In this document: in pieces, positions 26,449 through 34,853 of the stretch
Numbering within the stretch: the stretch's first letter is position 1
Layout of the letters: every line of letters begins with the position of its first letter
Origin: Nocardia grenadensis NBRC 108939
GTDB lineage: Bacteria; Actinomycetota; Actinomycetes; Mycobacteriales; Mycobacteriaceae
DNA: 64,000 bases
Direction of reading: 5' to 3'
Assembly: GCF_001613445.1 (NCBI RefSeq)
Contig: NZ_BDCJ01000028.1
Coordinates: 78,090 to 142,089 of the forward strand
Position numbers and translations under genes: made by a program
Notes under the pieces: generated by a model
The model's input: the letters and a program-made list of their open reading frames with translations, nothing else
What the model was told of the DNA's origin: nothing
The model's database searches: none

Positions 26449-27111
26449 TCAGCCGGGGGTGACCAGCCCGGATTCGTAGGCCAGCACCACGGCTTGCGCG
26501 CGGTCGCGCAGATCCAATTTGGTGAAGACCTTGGACACATGTGTTTTGACCGTCTGCTCGGCGATGAACAGCGCCGCGGCGATTTCGGTATTCGACATCC
26601 CGCGCGCGACGAGTTCGAGTATCTCGCGCTCGCGCGGGGTCAGCGACGCCAGCGCCGGTGCCGGGGTGCGCCGGGACGCGCGGCGGGTGGTCACTTCCGC
26701 GATCAGCCGCCGGGTGACGGTCGGCGCGAGCAGCGCCTCCCCGGCGGCGACCACCCGTACCGCCCGAACCAGTTCCTCGGCCGGCGCGTCCTTGAGCAGG
26801 AACCCGCTGGCACCGATTCCGAGCGCCTCGTACACATAGTCATCGATATCGAAGGTGGTGAGCATGAGTACGCGCACCGGCGGATCGAATCCGGCCCCCA
26901 GGATCGAGCGGGCCGCGTCGAGCCCGTTCATCTCCGGCATACGCACATCCATCAGCACCACATCGGGTCGTAACCGCGCCGATTCGGCGACGGCCACTTT
27001 TCCGTTGGGCGCGTCGCCGACGACACTGATATCGGGTTGGGCGGCGAGCAATGCTCCGAATCCTTGCCGCACCATGGCCTGATCGTCGGCGATCAACACG
27101 GTTATTGCCAC
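26449..27111 (-). CDS. NarL/LuxR-family response regulator
   Basis: A 220-residue regulator. The receiver domain has DD at residues 9-10, the phosphorylatable Asp55 in DVVLMDVRMPEMNG, MLTTFD and LLKDAP. The C-terminal LuxR helix-turn-helix has LTPREREILELVARGMSNTE (20 residues) and IAEQTVKTHVSKV. The gene is 130 bases downstream of its likely histidine kinase and 107 bases upstream of a membrane Ser/Thr kinase gene, all on one strand. It is a paralogue of the regulator at 21.0 kb. Confidence 0.94.
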   Translation of the reverse strand: MAITVLIADDQAMVRQGFGALLAAQPDISVVGDAPNGKVAVAESARLRPDVVLMDVRMPEMNGLDAARSILGAGFDPPVRVLMLTTFDIDDYVYEALGIGASGFLLKDAPAEELVRAVRVVAAGEALLAPTVTRRLIAEVTTRRASRRTPAPALASLTPREREILELVARGMSNTEIAAALFIAEQTVKTHVSKVFTKLDLRDRAQAVVLAYESGLVTPG

Positions 27112-27241
27112 GGGCCCAGCTTAATTCCCGGACGAAACCGGCGTGCGCCGAGCGTCGGGCGGCGAACTCCGCCGCCGGAGACAGGATTACTCGCGCCCGC
27201 GGCGCGGTCCCACAGGCCGCAGCGCCGGCGCAACCACCGGA

Positions 27242-28483
27242 TCAGCGCGCACCCGCCTGGGCGGATGCGGGCGGCGCGACCGCCACGGTGGGCGTGAGCG
27301 GCAACCGCGCGTGGACCCGGAAGCCGCCGTCGGCGGCGGGGCCCGCGTCGAGCCGGCCACCGACGGCGAGCGCGCGCGCCTGCATACCCGGGATACCGTG
27401 CCCGCCCGTCCCCCCGCCGGCGGCACTGCCGCCCGGGCCGTTGACCACGGTGAGGTCGACCTCCCCCGTGCAGGCGATCGTCACCCGCACCGGTGCGCCC
27501 GGCGCGTGCCGGCCGGCATTGGCCAGCGATTCCTGGACGATTCGGTACAGCGCGGAACCGACGGTATCCGGGATCGCGGTCAGGTTCCCGTCGAACGACC
27601 AGGTGAGATCCACCCCGGCGCGGGCCGCACCGACGAACAACGCGTCCAGGTCGGCGGCGGTCGGCTGGGGCGCGTGTTCGGCGAGCTGGCCGTCGCTGCG
27701 CAGCACCCCGAGCAGACCGCGGATCTCGTTCAGCGCCTCCCGGGCGGTGGCACCGATCGATTCGAACTCCGCGCGCGCCGCGTCGTTCACACCCTCCACC
27801 CGGTAGGGTGCGGTCTGCGCCTGCACGACGACCAGCGACATATGGTGGGCCACCACATCGTGCAGATCGCGCGCGATTCGCGCCTTCTCCTCCAGGATCG
27901 TGCGGCGGGCCCGTTCCAGATCACTGAGTTCGGTCTGTTTGCTGAGCTCGGACCGGGAGCGGATCAGCGACCGCACCAGCAGCGCGACGAAGACCAGCCC
28001 ACCCAGCGACACCGGCCAGGCCCACGGGTCGGCGTCGATCCCCTCGGCCGACAGTGCCGCGCCCAGCAGGAGTGCGGTCGCCCCCCACACCACCGCGACC
28101 AGTTGCAGAGGTGAGCGCAGGGCCACCGCGAACACCAGGAAGTACAGCGCGACGATATGCGCCACCTGGACCGGCATCTCCTCCCCCGGCAGGTTCGGCA
28201 CGGCCAATGCGATGAACAGCGCCGAGCCCGCCGAGACCGCCCAGCCCAGCAAGGAATTTCTACGCATCAGCAGTACCGGCAGCGCGGCGAACGCGGCGAT
28301 CAGCGGCGCGAGCGGCGCGGGCACGTCGTGGGTGAGATGCAGGGTGGGCCAGGCCACCGAGAACAGTGTCACCGCGGTCAGGACCGAGGCGGCGTCGAGC
28401 CACCAGCGCAGCCCCAGACCGACGATCAGGCCCCACAGGCCCCGCCGCGGGCGTCCCGGCACCGCGATGCTCGTTTCGTTCAT
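27242..28483 (-). CDS. sensor histidine kinase (HisKA_3 type)
   Basis: A 413-residue kinase with about five N-terminal membrane helices (for example VLTAVTLFSVAWPTLHL and VAHIVALYFLVFAVAL) and no large external loop. The phosphoacceptor helix contains RDLHDVVAHHMSLVVV. The ATP-binding domain has NAGRHAPGAPVRV and ends GIPGMQARALAVGGRLDAG. The start chosen at MNETS is an ATG two bases before a GC-rich palindromic stretch. It heads the second histidine kinase - response regulator - Ser/Thr kinase series. The 165 bases to the divergent phospholipase-like gene should hold both promoters. Confidence 0.92.
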   Translation of the reverse strand: MNETSIAVPGRPRRGLWGLIVGLGLRWWLDAASVLTAVTLFSVAWPTLHLTHDVPAPLAPLIAAFAALPVLLMRRNSLLGWAVSAGSALFIALAVPNLPGEEMPVQVAHIVALYFLVFAVALRSPLQLVAVVWGATALLLGAALSAEGIDADPWAWPVSLGGLVFVALLVRSLIRSRSELSKQTELSDLERARRTILEEKARIARDLHDVVAHHMSLVVVQAQTAPYRVEGVNDAARAEFESIGATAREALNEIRGLLGVLRSDGQLAEHAPQPTAADLDALFVGAARAGVDLTWSFDGNLTAIPDTVGSALYRIVQESLANAGRHAPGAPVRVTIACTGEVDLTVVNGPGGSAAGGGTGGHGIPGMQARALAVGGRLDAGPAADGGFRVHARLPLTPTVAVAPPASAQAGAR

Positions 28484-28648
28484 ACCCCCGAGACTAGGAA
28501 CTCCGGCCCCGGCGCACCTCATACCGTGGGGTGAATCGCGGGCGGTACGCCGGGGTTAGCCCCGTACCCGCGTAGGTCCCGGGGTCGGCGCACAAACCCC
28601 ACCCGAGCAGGACGGCTCCGACCGCCTTCCGTTCCTAACGTTCTCGCC

Positions 28649-29383
28649 ATGGCTGTCTCGAACAATGCCGTGCGCCTCCCGGCCCGGCTCTCCCTGCAAA
28701 CCGCGCGGTGCGCGGTGACCGCCGCGGCCGGAGTCGCCGCGGCGGTATCCCTGCTGTCGGCGCCCGCGGCCGATGCCGCCGGTCTCGCGCCCGCACCGGA
28801 CGCCGCGGCGGCGGTACGCGCGCTGACCACACCGGGAGCAGTCGCCACGATCCCCGCGGATTTCCGCGCGGTCGCCGGGTACGCCCCGGCACCGGTGGAC
28901 GGGATGCTGGTCGCACCGCACGGATCGTGTTCCTCGCCGGTACCGCTGCCGGCGGAGTTCGAGACCGCCTGCCAGGCCCACGACCTCGGCTACGACCTGC
29001 TGCGTTACGCCGACCGCACCGGCGCCCCGCTCGGCCCCTGGGCCCGGCAGGAACTGGACCGGACCCTCGCCGAACAGATGCACACGGCGTGCGCGCAACG
29101 GCCGGAGCCGCTGCCGCGCGCCCGCTGCGTCGTGATGGCCGAGATCGCCGAGATCGCCGTGGACCTCAATTCGATGCGGCAAGACTACGGCGTACCGGTC
29201 GTGGAGGACTTCCCCCTGGCCGACACCGTCACCGCGTGGCTGCCGCGGATCTGCGGCCTGCTCCTGCTCGTAATCGCCGTCCTCTTCCTGGGCCGCCCGG
29301 TCACCGCGCCGCTGCTTCCGGGGATCGGGGCCCGCGGTCCGATCCGTCCGCACCACACCGTCCTCGGGGGTCCCCATGCCTGA
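28649..29383 (+). CDS. secreted phospholipase A2-like protein
   Basis: A 244-residue protein with a signal peptide (VTAAAGVAAAVSLLSAPAADA) and a C-terminal membrane helix (ICGLLLLVIAVLFLG). The central domain has GSCSSP, then TACQAHDLGYDLLRYA, whose CxxHDxxY is the catalytic Ca/His-Asp motif of prokaryotic phospholipase A2. Further cysteines (TACAQ, ARCVV) could form disulfides. It would hydrolyse the sn-2 ester of phospholipids at or outside the membrane. Its stop overlaps the start of the next hydrolase gene by 8 bases. A second PLA2-like gene lies 1.9 kb downstream on the same strand. Confidence 0.8.
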   Translation: MAVSNNAVRLPARLSLQTARCAVTAAAGVAAAVSLLSAPAADAAGLAPAPDAAAAVRALTTPGAVATIPADFRAVAGYAPAPVDGMLVAPHGSCSSPVPLPAEFETACQAHDLGYDLLRYADRTGAPLGPWARQELDRTLAEQMHTACAQRPEPLPRARCVVMAEIAEIAVDLNSMRQDYGVPVVEDFPLADTVTAWLPRICGLLLLVIAVLFLGRPVTAPLLPGIGARGPIRPHHTVLGGPHA

Positions 29384-31145
29384 CACCACCACCACCGCCG
29401 CACCGGCCCCGGCACCGTCGCGCGCCCGGCCACGCGCCGACCTGCCCGGCCATATCCCGGCGCCCGCCCGGACACGACTTCGCCCCGATCCATCCGATGA
29501 CGCCCCGCCACCCGGCCGGTCCCGGATTGGCACCGGCACGCCCGGGAGCATCACGTCGCTCTCTCGAACCCGATCCCGCCCGGACACAGCCGACGACAAC
29601 CCGGCACCCGCCCGGTCCCGGCCGCGCACCGGCACTTCCGAGCGCAGCCCGGCCGCAGCGGAACCCTTCTCCGGTGGACTCGGCGATGCCCCGGCACCCT
29701 CGCAACCCTGCCCTGGCACCGGTCCGGCCGATAACGTTCCGACCCCATCGCGACCGAGTATTCGCAGGGGCCTTCTCGACTACGTCCGAACCCGGTGGCC
29801 GCGGCATTGGCCACCGGTAGCGACCACACTCGCCGTCGGTGCCGGGACGGCGGTGTCCCTGGCCCCCGGCCTGCTGCCCCGGACCGCCGCCGCCCAGGCC
29901 GTACTCACCGCGGTGGCCGTGGTCGTCGCGCTGGGCGTCGCGCGGGTCGTCCGCCTCGTGATCCGGCACACCACGGGTTCCGCCCCGGTCGCCACGCCGC
30001 GAACCCGGCGATCGGTGTTCGCGGTCACCGCGGCCGGCGTCCTCGGCGCGGTGGTGTACGCCGCGCGCTGGCAGCAGACACTGCGATCGGCGATGGAGGT
30101 GGCGCCGGCCGGTCCGGGCCACTGGGCCGGGTGGGCGGTCGGCGCGACCCTGCTCACCCTGGGGACGGTGGCGGTGGTCCACGGGTGCGGCCGGTTGCTC
30201 CGGCGGATCGGCTGGTCCCGGATGCTGGTGATGACGGTGGTCGCGGGCCTGCCGGTGGCGCTGTTCGCGGTCCCCGCGGCGGTGAGCTGGGGCGACCGAA
30301 CCTATGCCGCCGCGAACGCCGCCCCCGAGCCGGGTCTGGTCGAGCCGGTGGCGGTGACCCGATCGGGGAGCGCCGAGTCCATGGTGAGCTGGTCGACCCT
30401 GGGACGCGAGGGACAGCGTTTCGTCAGCGCCGGGCCGGCGGGCGCGGTCCGGGTCTATATCGGGCTCCGCTCGGCGCCGGATCTGGCCGCGCGCGCCGCG
30501 CTGGCGGTTCGGGAACTGGATCGGGCCGGCGGATTCGACCGCTCCGATCTGGTGATCGCCGTACCCACCGGATCGGGCTGGGTGGACGCGCGGGCGCTGG
30601 AGGGTTTCGGTGCCCGATTCGGTGGCGATGTGGCGGTGGTCGCGCTGCAGTACTCGTACGCGCCGAGCTGGGCCACCTTCGTCTTCGGCCGGGATGCGGC
30701 GGCGGCCTCGGCGCGGGCATTGGTCGCCGCCGTCGAAGAGCGCATCGCCACGATGTCCGATCCGCCCCGGCTGCACCTGTACGGACAGAGCCTCGGCGCA
30801 TTCGGCGGTAGCGCGGTGTTCGCGGGAGCCGCCGAGCAGAACCGCCGGGTGTGTTCGGCGCTGTGGGCCGGGATGCCCGGTGGGGGTGGACCCGCGCCCG
30901 GTGCCCGTACCGCGGTACTGGCCAATACCTCCGATCCGGTCGTGCACTGGTCACTCGACCTGCTGTGGCGGCCGCCGGACCTCACCGCCGCCCGCCGCGA
31001 CGCGCCCACCCCGCCCTGGCTGCCCGTGGTCGGTTTCCTGCAGACCACCGCGGACCTGCCGGCCGCCCTCGGCGCGCCAGCGGGGCACGGCCACCGGTAC
31101 GACACCGACCAAGGGACGGCACTGCCCGGCTGCGGCCCGGAGTGA
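29376..31145 (+). CDS. membrane alpha/beta hydrolase (Abhydrolase_9 family)
   Basis: A 589-residue protein. The first 120 residues are Pro/Arg/Thr-rich and probably cytoplasmic. About five membrane helices follow, then an external hydrolase domain from about residue 330, with the nucleophile elbow YGQSLGAFGG, VIAVPTGSGWVD and the late SDPVVHW. This matches the actinobacterial membrane hydrolase family with N-terminal helices (Abhydrolase_9_N plus Abhydrolase_9). It overlaps the upstream PLA2-like gene, so both are made together. A lipase or cutinase-like role on membrane or wall lipids is plausible; the substrate is unknown. Confidence 0.82.
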   Translation: MPDTTTTAAPAPAPSRARPRADLPGHIPAPARTRLRPDPSDDAPPPGRSRIGTGTPGSITSLSRTRSRPDTADDNPAPARSRPRTGTSERSPAAAEPFSGGLGDAPAPSQPCPGTGPADNVPTPSRPSIRRGLLDYVRTRWPRHWPPVATTLAVGAGTAVSLAPGLLPRTAAAQAVLTAVAVVVALGVARVVRLVIRHTTGSAPVATPRTRRSVFAVTAAGVLGAVVYAARWQQTLRSAMEVAPAGPGHWAGWAVGATLLTLGTVAVVHGCGRLLRRIGWSRMLVMTVVAGLPVALFAVPAAVSWGDRTYAAANAAPEPGLVEPVAVTRSGSAESMVSWSTLGREGQRFVSAGPAGAVRVYIGLRSAPDLAARAALAVRELDRAGGFDRSDLVIAVPTGSGWVDARALEGFGARFGGDVAVVALQYSYAPSWATFVFGRDAAAASARALVAAVEERIATMSDPPRLHLYGQSLGAFGGSAVFAGAAEQNRRVCSALWAGMPGGGGPAPGARTAVLANTSDPVVHWSLDLLWRPPDLTAARRDAPTPPWLPVVGFLQTTADLPAALGAPAGHGHRYDTDQGTALPGCGPE

Positions 31146-31274
31146 AGCGCTGCGCCGCCCGCGCGGCGCCGGGTTTGCCGGTCGGATGCGGACCGTCTCG
31201 ACGGCGGTCACGGCTACCGGGAGCGGGACCTGCCGTGCGGGCCCACCGCTCCATAACGCTTAAGGTGTCCCACC

Positions 31275-32204
31275 ATGGCTTCACCCCGTAACGATCACCC
31301 GCGCCGGCCCCGGCGCCGGTTCCGGCGGATCTCGCTGCCGGCATTCACCGGTGCCGCGCTGTTCGGCCTGGTGATCACCGCCGTGCCGGCGCCGACCTCC
31401 GAGGCCGTCGGTATCGACGCTTCGGTCACGGCACCGGCCGGGCCGGCGGTGGTGGGTCTGACCTCGGGTGATACGGCGGTGGACGCCGTGGCAGCCATAC
31501 CGCGGGATTTCGCGGACTACCTCGGCTACCGGCCGGTCGTCCGGCAGGGCGTGCTCGTGGCTCCGGACGGCAGTTGTTCCTCGCCGGTCGAGCTGCCACC
31601 GGAATTCGATACCGCCTGTATGGCCCACGACCTCGGATACGACCTGCTGCGGTACGCCGACCGCACCGGCGCACCGCTGGGGCCGTGGGCCCGGCAGGCC
31701 CTGGACCGGACGCTGCGCCTGCGGCTGCACCAGGCCTGCGAAACGCATTCCGAACCGGTGGTGCGTACCCGCTGCGAGACCCTCGCCGAGATCGCGGCCA
31801 CCGCGGTGGACCTGAATTCGCGGCGACAGCACTACGGGGTCCCGGTGGTGGAGACATTGAGCCAGGTGGCCGCCCAGGCCGCCACCGGCCATCCGACCCG
31901 GCCCTGGTTGCTGCGCGCGGTCGCGCTCGGTCTGGCGACGGTAGCCGCCCTGGTCTTCGGAATCCGGCGCCTGCACCGGCGAATCAGGCGCACGACGGCA
32001 CCCCGTATCCGCATTCCGGTCGGGTCCATACGGACCGGCCGCGCGACGGGTCTGCCGCGGCCCGCGTTCACCCGTCTCCTGCCGCGTACCCGATGGTTGC
32101 CGGGATGCGCGCAGCCGCCCGCGGCCGCCCCGCCCGACCCCGCACTTCCGGCCGGAGTGCACCTGTTGCCGGTCACCACGCCGCCGGCCGCCCGGACCGG
32201 CTGA
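31275..32204 (+). CDS. secreted phospholipase A2-like protein, second copy
   Basis: A 309-residue paralogue of the protein at 28.6 kb. It has a twin-Arg-rich N terminus (RRPRRRFRR) and signal segment (PAFTGAALFGLVITAVPAPT), then GSCSSP and TACMAHDLGYDLLRYA with the CxxHDxxY catalytic motif. The shared stretch RTGAPLGPWARQ is nearly identical in both copies. A membrane helix (AVALGLATVAALVFGI) and an Arg/Pro-rich tail of about 90 residues follow. The two copies flank the membrane hydrolase, suggesting a local lipid-degrading set. It is separated by 129 bases and probably has its own promoter. Confidence 0.8.
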   Translation: MASPRNDHPRRPRRRFRRISLPAFTGAALFGLVITAVPAPTSEAVGIDASVTAPAGPAVVGLTSGDTAVDAVAAIPRDFADYLGYRPVVRQGVLVAPDGSCSSPVELPPEFDTACMAHDLGYDLLRYADRTGAPLGPWARQALDRTLRLRLHQACETHSEPVVRTRCETLAEIAATAVDLNSRRQHYGVPVVETLSQVAAQAATGHPTRPWLLRAVALGLATVAALVFGIRRLHRRIRRTTAPRIRIPVGSIRTGRATGLPRPAFTRLLPRTRWLPGCAQPPAAAPPDPALPAGVHLLPVTTPPAARTG

Positions 32205-32210
32205 CCACGG

Positions 32211-32248
32211 TTGACCCGACTTGAAACACGTTCTAATTTGGGAACGTG
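32211..32248 (+). promoter_or_regulatory. leaderless promoter with KstR-like operator
   Basis: TTGACC (32211-32216), a 17-base spacer and TAATTT (32234-32239) put the transcript start at the GTG codon at 32246, so the mRNA is leaderless. TGAAACACGTTCTA at 32222-32235 fits the KstR consensus TnnAACnnGTTnnA exactly and lies between -35 and -10. A second palindrome, CACGTTC-N8-GAACGTG (32227-32248), covers the -10 and the start codon. A TetR-type repressor is implied; KstR itself is inference. Confidence 0.65.
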
Positions 32249-32689
32249 CTTGTTGTGGACGACGTGGTCGAGGTGGCTGCCCCCGCCGAGGTGGTCTGGT
32301 CGGTGCTCACCGATTTCGACCGGTACGGCGACTGGAATCCGTTCATCAGCCGCTGCCGGGCGGAGCTGACGGTGGGTGCGCCGATCGATATGCGGGTCGA
32401 GCAGCTCGCGCCCCGGCCGATCCGGATGCGCGAATGGATTCGCAGCGTCACCGCGGGCCGGGAATTCAGTTACTCCATGAAACCGATCCCGCTCGGCGCA
32501 CTACGCAGCAAACGCTCGCATACGCTGACCCCGCTGACCGGCGACCGCACCCGCTACGAATCCCATTTCGAGCTCGACGGCTGGCTCGCTCCGGTGGTCG
32601 GCCTGCTGTTCGGGCGCGGCTTCAAGAAGGGGTTCCCCGGGATGACCACCGCGGTCGAACGGGAAGCCGAGCGGCTGCACGCCCACTGA
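32246..32689 (+). CDS. SRPBCC-family (START-like) protein
   Basis: A 147-residue protein of the polyketide cyclase / START-like hydrophobic-pocket fold. It opens VVEVAAPAEVVWSVLTDFDRYGDWNPF (parts VVEVAAPAEVVWSVLTDF and RYGDWNPF), which is the signature of the family, and ends with the long C-terminal helix. No signal peptide is present. The GTG start coincides with the predicted transcript start. Members bind lipids, sterols or polyketides. With a KstR-like box in its promoter, a link to sterol or fatty-acid metabolism is possible but unproven. Confidence 0.82.
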   Translation: MLVVDDVVEVAAPAEVVWSVLTDFDRYGDWNPFISRCRAELTVGAPIDMRVEQLAPRPIRMREWIRSVTAGREFSYSMKPIPLGALRSKRSHTLTPLTGDRTRYESHFELDGWLAPVVGLLFGRGFKKGFPGMTTAVEREAERLHAH

Positions 32690-32720
32690 CACGCGGTATC
32701 ACCCGCCCGGCCCCCGGGAA

Positions 32721-32760
32721 CGCCGAGGGCGGTGGCCCGTTCGGACCACCGCCCTCGGCG
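32721..32760. terminator. bidirectional hairpin terminator
   Basis: CGCCGAGGGCGGTGG (32721-32735) pairs perfectly with 32746-32760 across a 10-base loop. It lies between the convergent SRPBCC and gatA genes and would stop both transcripts. Confidence 0.8.
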
Positions 32761-32787
32761 AACTCTCGCCGCTCCCGGCGATCCGCG

Positions 32788-34266
32788 TCAGGCGATATCG
32801 CCGCGGGCCGCCTCGTAGGCCGCGCCCACCCGGTACAACCGGTCGTCGGCCAATGCCGGCGCCATGATCTGCAGACCCACCGGCATCCCGTCGTCGCGGC
32901 TCAGCCCGGACGGGACCGACATGGCCGGATGCCCGGCCAGGTTGGTGGGCAGGGTGCACAGATCGGACAGGTACATCGCCAGCGGATCGTCGACCTTCTC
33001 GCCCAGCTTCCACGGCGTGAACGGACTGGTCGGGGACACCAGCACGTCGACCTGCTCGTAGGCCTTGTCGAAATCACGCGCGATCAGCGTGCGGACCTTG
33101 AGCGCCTGACCGTAGTAGGCGTCGTAGTAGCCCGCCGAGAGGGCGTAGGTGCCGATCATGATCCGGCGCTTGACCTCCGGACCGAATCCGGCGGCGCGGG
33201 TCGCGGCCATGACCTGCTCGGCGCTGTGGTGGCCGTCGTCGGACACTCGCAGGCCGTAGCGCATGGCATCGAAACGGGCCAGGTTGGAGGAGACCTCGCT
33301 GGGCATGACCAGGTAGTAGGACGCCAGGGCGTATTCGAAATGCGGGCAGGACACCTCGACCACTTCGGCGCCCAGATCCTTCAGCACGCCGACCGCGGCG
33401 TCGAAGGAGGTGAGCACGCCGTGCTGGTAGCTGTCGGAGTGCAGTTCCTTCACCACGCCGATCTTCACCCCGCGCAGATCACCCGACGCGCCCTGCCGGG
33501 CGGCGTCGACCACGGCCGGGACCGCGACATCACGGGAGGTGGAATCGCGCGGATCGTGTCCGGCGATCACCTCGTGCAGCAGGGCGGTGTCCAGCACCGT
33601 CCGGCCGCACGGGCCGCCTTGGTCGAGCGAGGACGCGCACGCGACGAGTCCATACCGGGACACCGTGCCGTAGGTGGGCTTGGTGCCGACGGTCGCGGTG
33701 ACCGCGGCCGGCTGCCGGATCGAGCCGCCGGTGTCGGTGCCGATGGCCAGCGGCGCCTGATAGGAGGCCAACGCCGCCGCCGAACCGCCGCCGGAGCCGC
33801 CGGGGATGCGGGTGGTGTCCCACGGGTTGCGGGTCGGCCCGTAGGCGGAGTTCTCGGTGGAGGAGCCCATCGCGAACTCGTCCATATTGGTCTTGCCCAG
33901 AATCGGGATCCCGGCGGCACGCAGCCGGGTGGTCAGCGTGGCGTCGTAGGGGGCGACCCAGTTCTCGAGGATCTTCGACGCGCAGGTGGTGGGCATATCG
34001 GTCGTGGTGAACACGTCCTTGAGCGCCAGCGGCACCCCGGCCAGCGGCGAGGCCGGCACCGCACCGGCGGCCAGGGCGGCGTCCACCTCGGCAGCGGCGG
34101 CGAGCGCCTGCTCTCCCGCGACGTGCAGGAAGGCGTGGTACTCCCCGTCGACCTCGGCGATCCGGTCCAGATGCGCCCGGGTCACCTCCACCGAGGAGAC
34201 CTCGCCGCCGTGGATACGGCTCGCGAGGTCGGCCGCGCCGAGCCGGGTCAGTTCACTCGCGCTCAT
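32788..34266 (-). CDS. gatA: aspartyl/glutamyl-tRNA amidotransferase subunit A
   Basis: A 492-residue amidase-signature subunit of GatCAB that releases ammonia from glutamine. The catalytic triad is visible: Lys83 in ALKDVFTT, cis-Ser158 in GGSGGGS and nucleophile Ser182 in TDTGGSIRQPA. Length is normal. The ATG overlaps the gatC stop as ATGA, so the two are translationally coupled. A strong hairpin follows the stop. pfkA, which follows gatA in mycobacteria, is 15 kb away here. Confidence 0.97.
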   Translation of the reverse strand: MSASELTRLGAADLASRIHGGEVSSVEVTRAHLDRIAEVDGEYHAFLHVAGEQALAAAAEVDAALAAGAVPASPLAGVPLALKDVFTTTDMPTTCASKILENWVAPYDATLTTRLRAAGIPILGKTNMDEFAMGSSTENSAYGPTRNPWDTTRIPGGSGGGSAAALASYQAPLAIGTDTGGSIRQPAAVTATVGTKPTYGTVSRYGLVACASSLDQGGPCGRTVLDTALLHEVIAGHDPRDSTSRDVAVPAVVDAARQGASGDLRGVKIGVVKELHSDSYQHGVLTSFDAAVGVLKDLGAEVVEVSCPHFEYALASYYLVMPSEVSSNLARFDAMRYGLRVSDDGHHSAEQVMAATRAAGFGPEVKRRIMIGTYALSAGYYDAYYGQALKVRTLIARDFDKAYEQVDVLVSPTSPFTPWKLGEKVDDPLAMYLSDLCTLPTNLAGHPAMSVPSGLSRDDGMPVGLQIMAPALADDRLYRVGAAYEAARGDIA

Positions 34267-34562
34267 TCGCCCTCCCCCAGGATTTGCGGAACCAGGAACC
34301 GCTGTTCTTCGGCGGCGGGTGCGCCGGACAGCGCCTGCTCCGGGGTGAGACCGGGACGGACCTCATCGGGACGGGTCACATTCGTCACCGGATCCGGTGA
34401 CGCGGTGGCCGGGACATCGGCGGCGGCGACCTCGGAGATGGTCCGCACATGGCTGAGGATCGAATCCAGCTGCCCGGCGAACTGGTCGAGTTCGTCCTCG
34501 GACAGGGCGAGCCTGGACAGCCGGGCGAGGTGTGCGACCTCGTCGCGGGAGATGGCGGTCAC
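34263..34562 (-). CDS. gatC: aspartyl/glutamyl-tRNA amidotransferase subunit C
   Basis: A 99-residue GatC, the small subunit that wraps and stabilises GatA. It begins AISRDEVAHLARLSRLALSE, the family signature, and ends RFLVPQILGEGE, almost the same as the mycobacterial protein. The GTG start (34562) gives the standard length and has GAAAGGGG upstream. Upstream ATG codons would add an unconserved tail. It is the first gene of the gatC-gatA pair. Confidence 0.95.
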   Translation of the reverse strand: MTAISRDEVAHLARLSRLALSEDELDQFAGQLDSILSHVRTISEVAAADVPATASPDPVTNVTRPDEVRPGLTPEQALSGAPAAEEQRFLVPQILGEGE

Positions 34563-34853
34563 CGCGAACCCCTTTCGGCAATAGTTTGGACTGCGGATCA
34601 CAAGCATCGAACAGCCTAATGGTGCGGCCGGACCGGGTTGCCCGGCAGGCCGCGCGGCCGCACCCACCGGGCCGCGCGCGGGTCGGCCGTGGACCACGCG
34701 GCAATGCGAGGTTTGCCCTTTTCACACCATTCGTCACCTGTGACCCCGTTCGAGGCGCACAATTCGACTCGATAACCCTCGGTAATGGGTGTAAGGATGG
34801 GCAGACCGGGTATCCGTTGTAAGCCTCGGCCGCAGAAGGAAAGGGAAACGCAC

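Noticed and set aside
28556..29719. Minus-strand open frame opposite the first PLA2-like gene.
   Set aside because: Low-complexity composition; the opposite strand has a signal peptide, a catalytic motif and a coupled downstream gene.
32221..34584. Long plus-strand open frame across gatA and gatC.
   Set aside because: It runs antisense to two clearly intact essential genes and through a perfect terminator hairpin.
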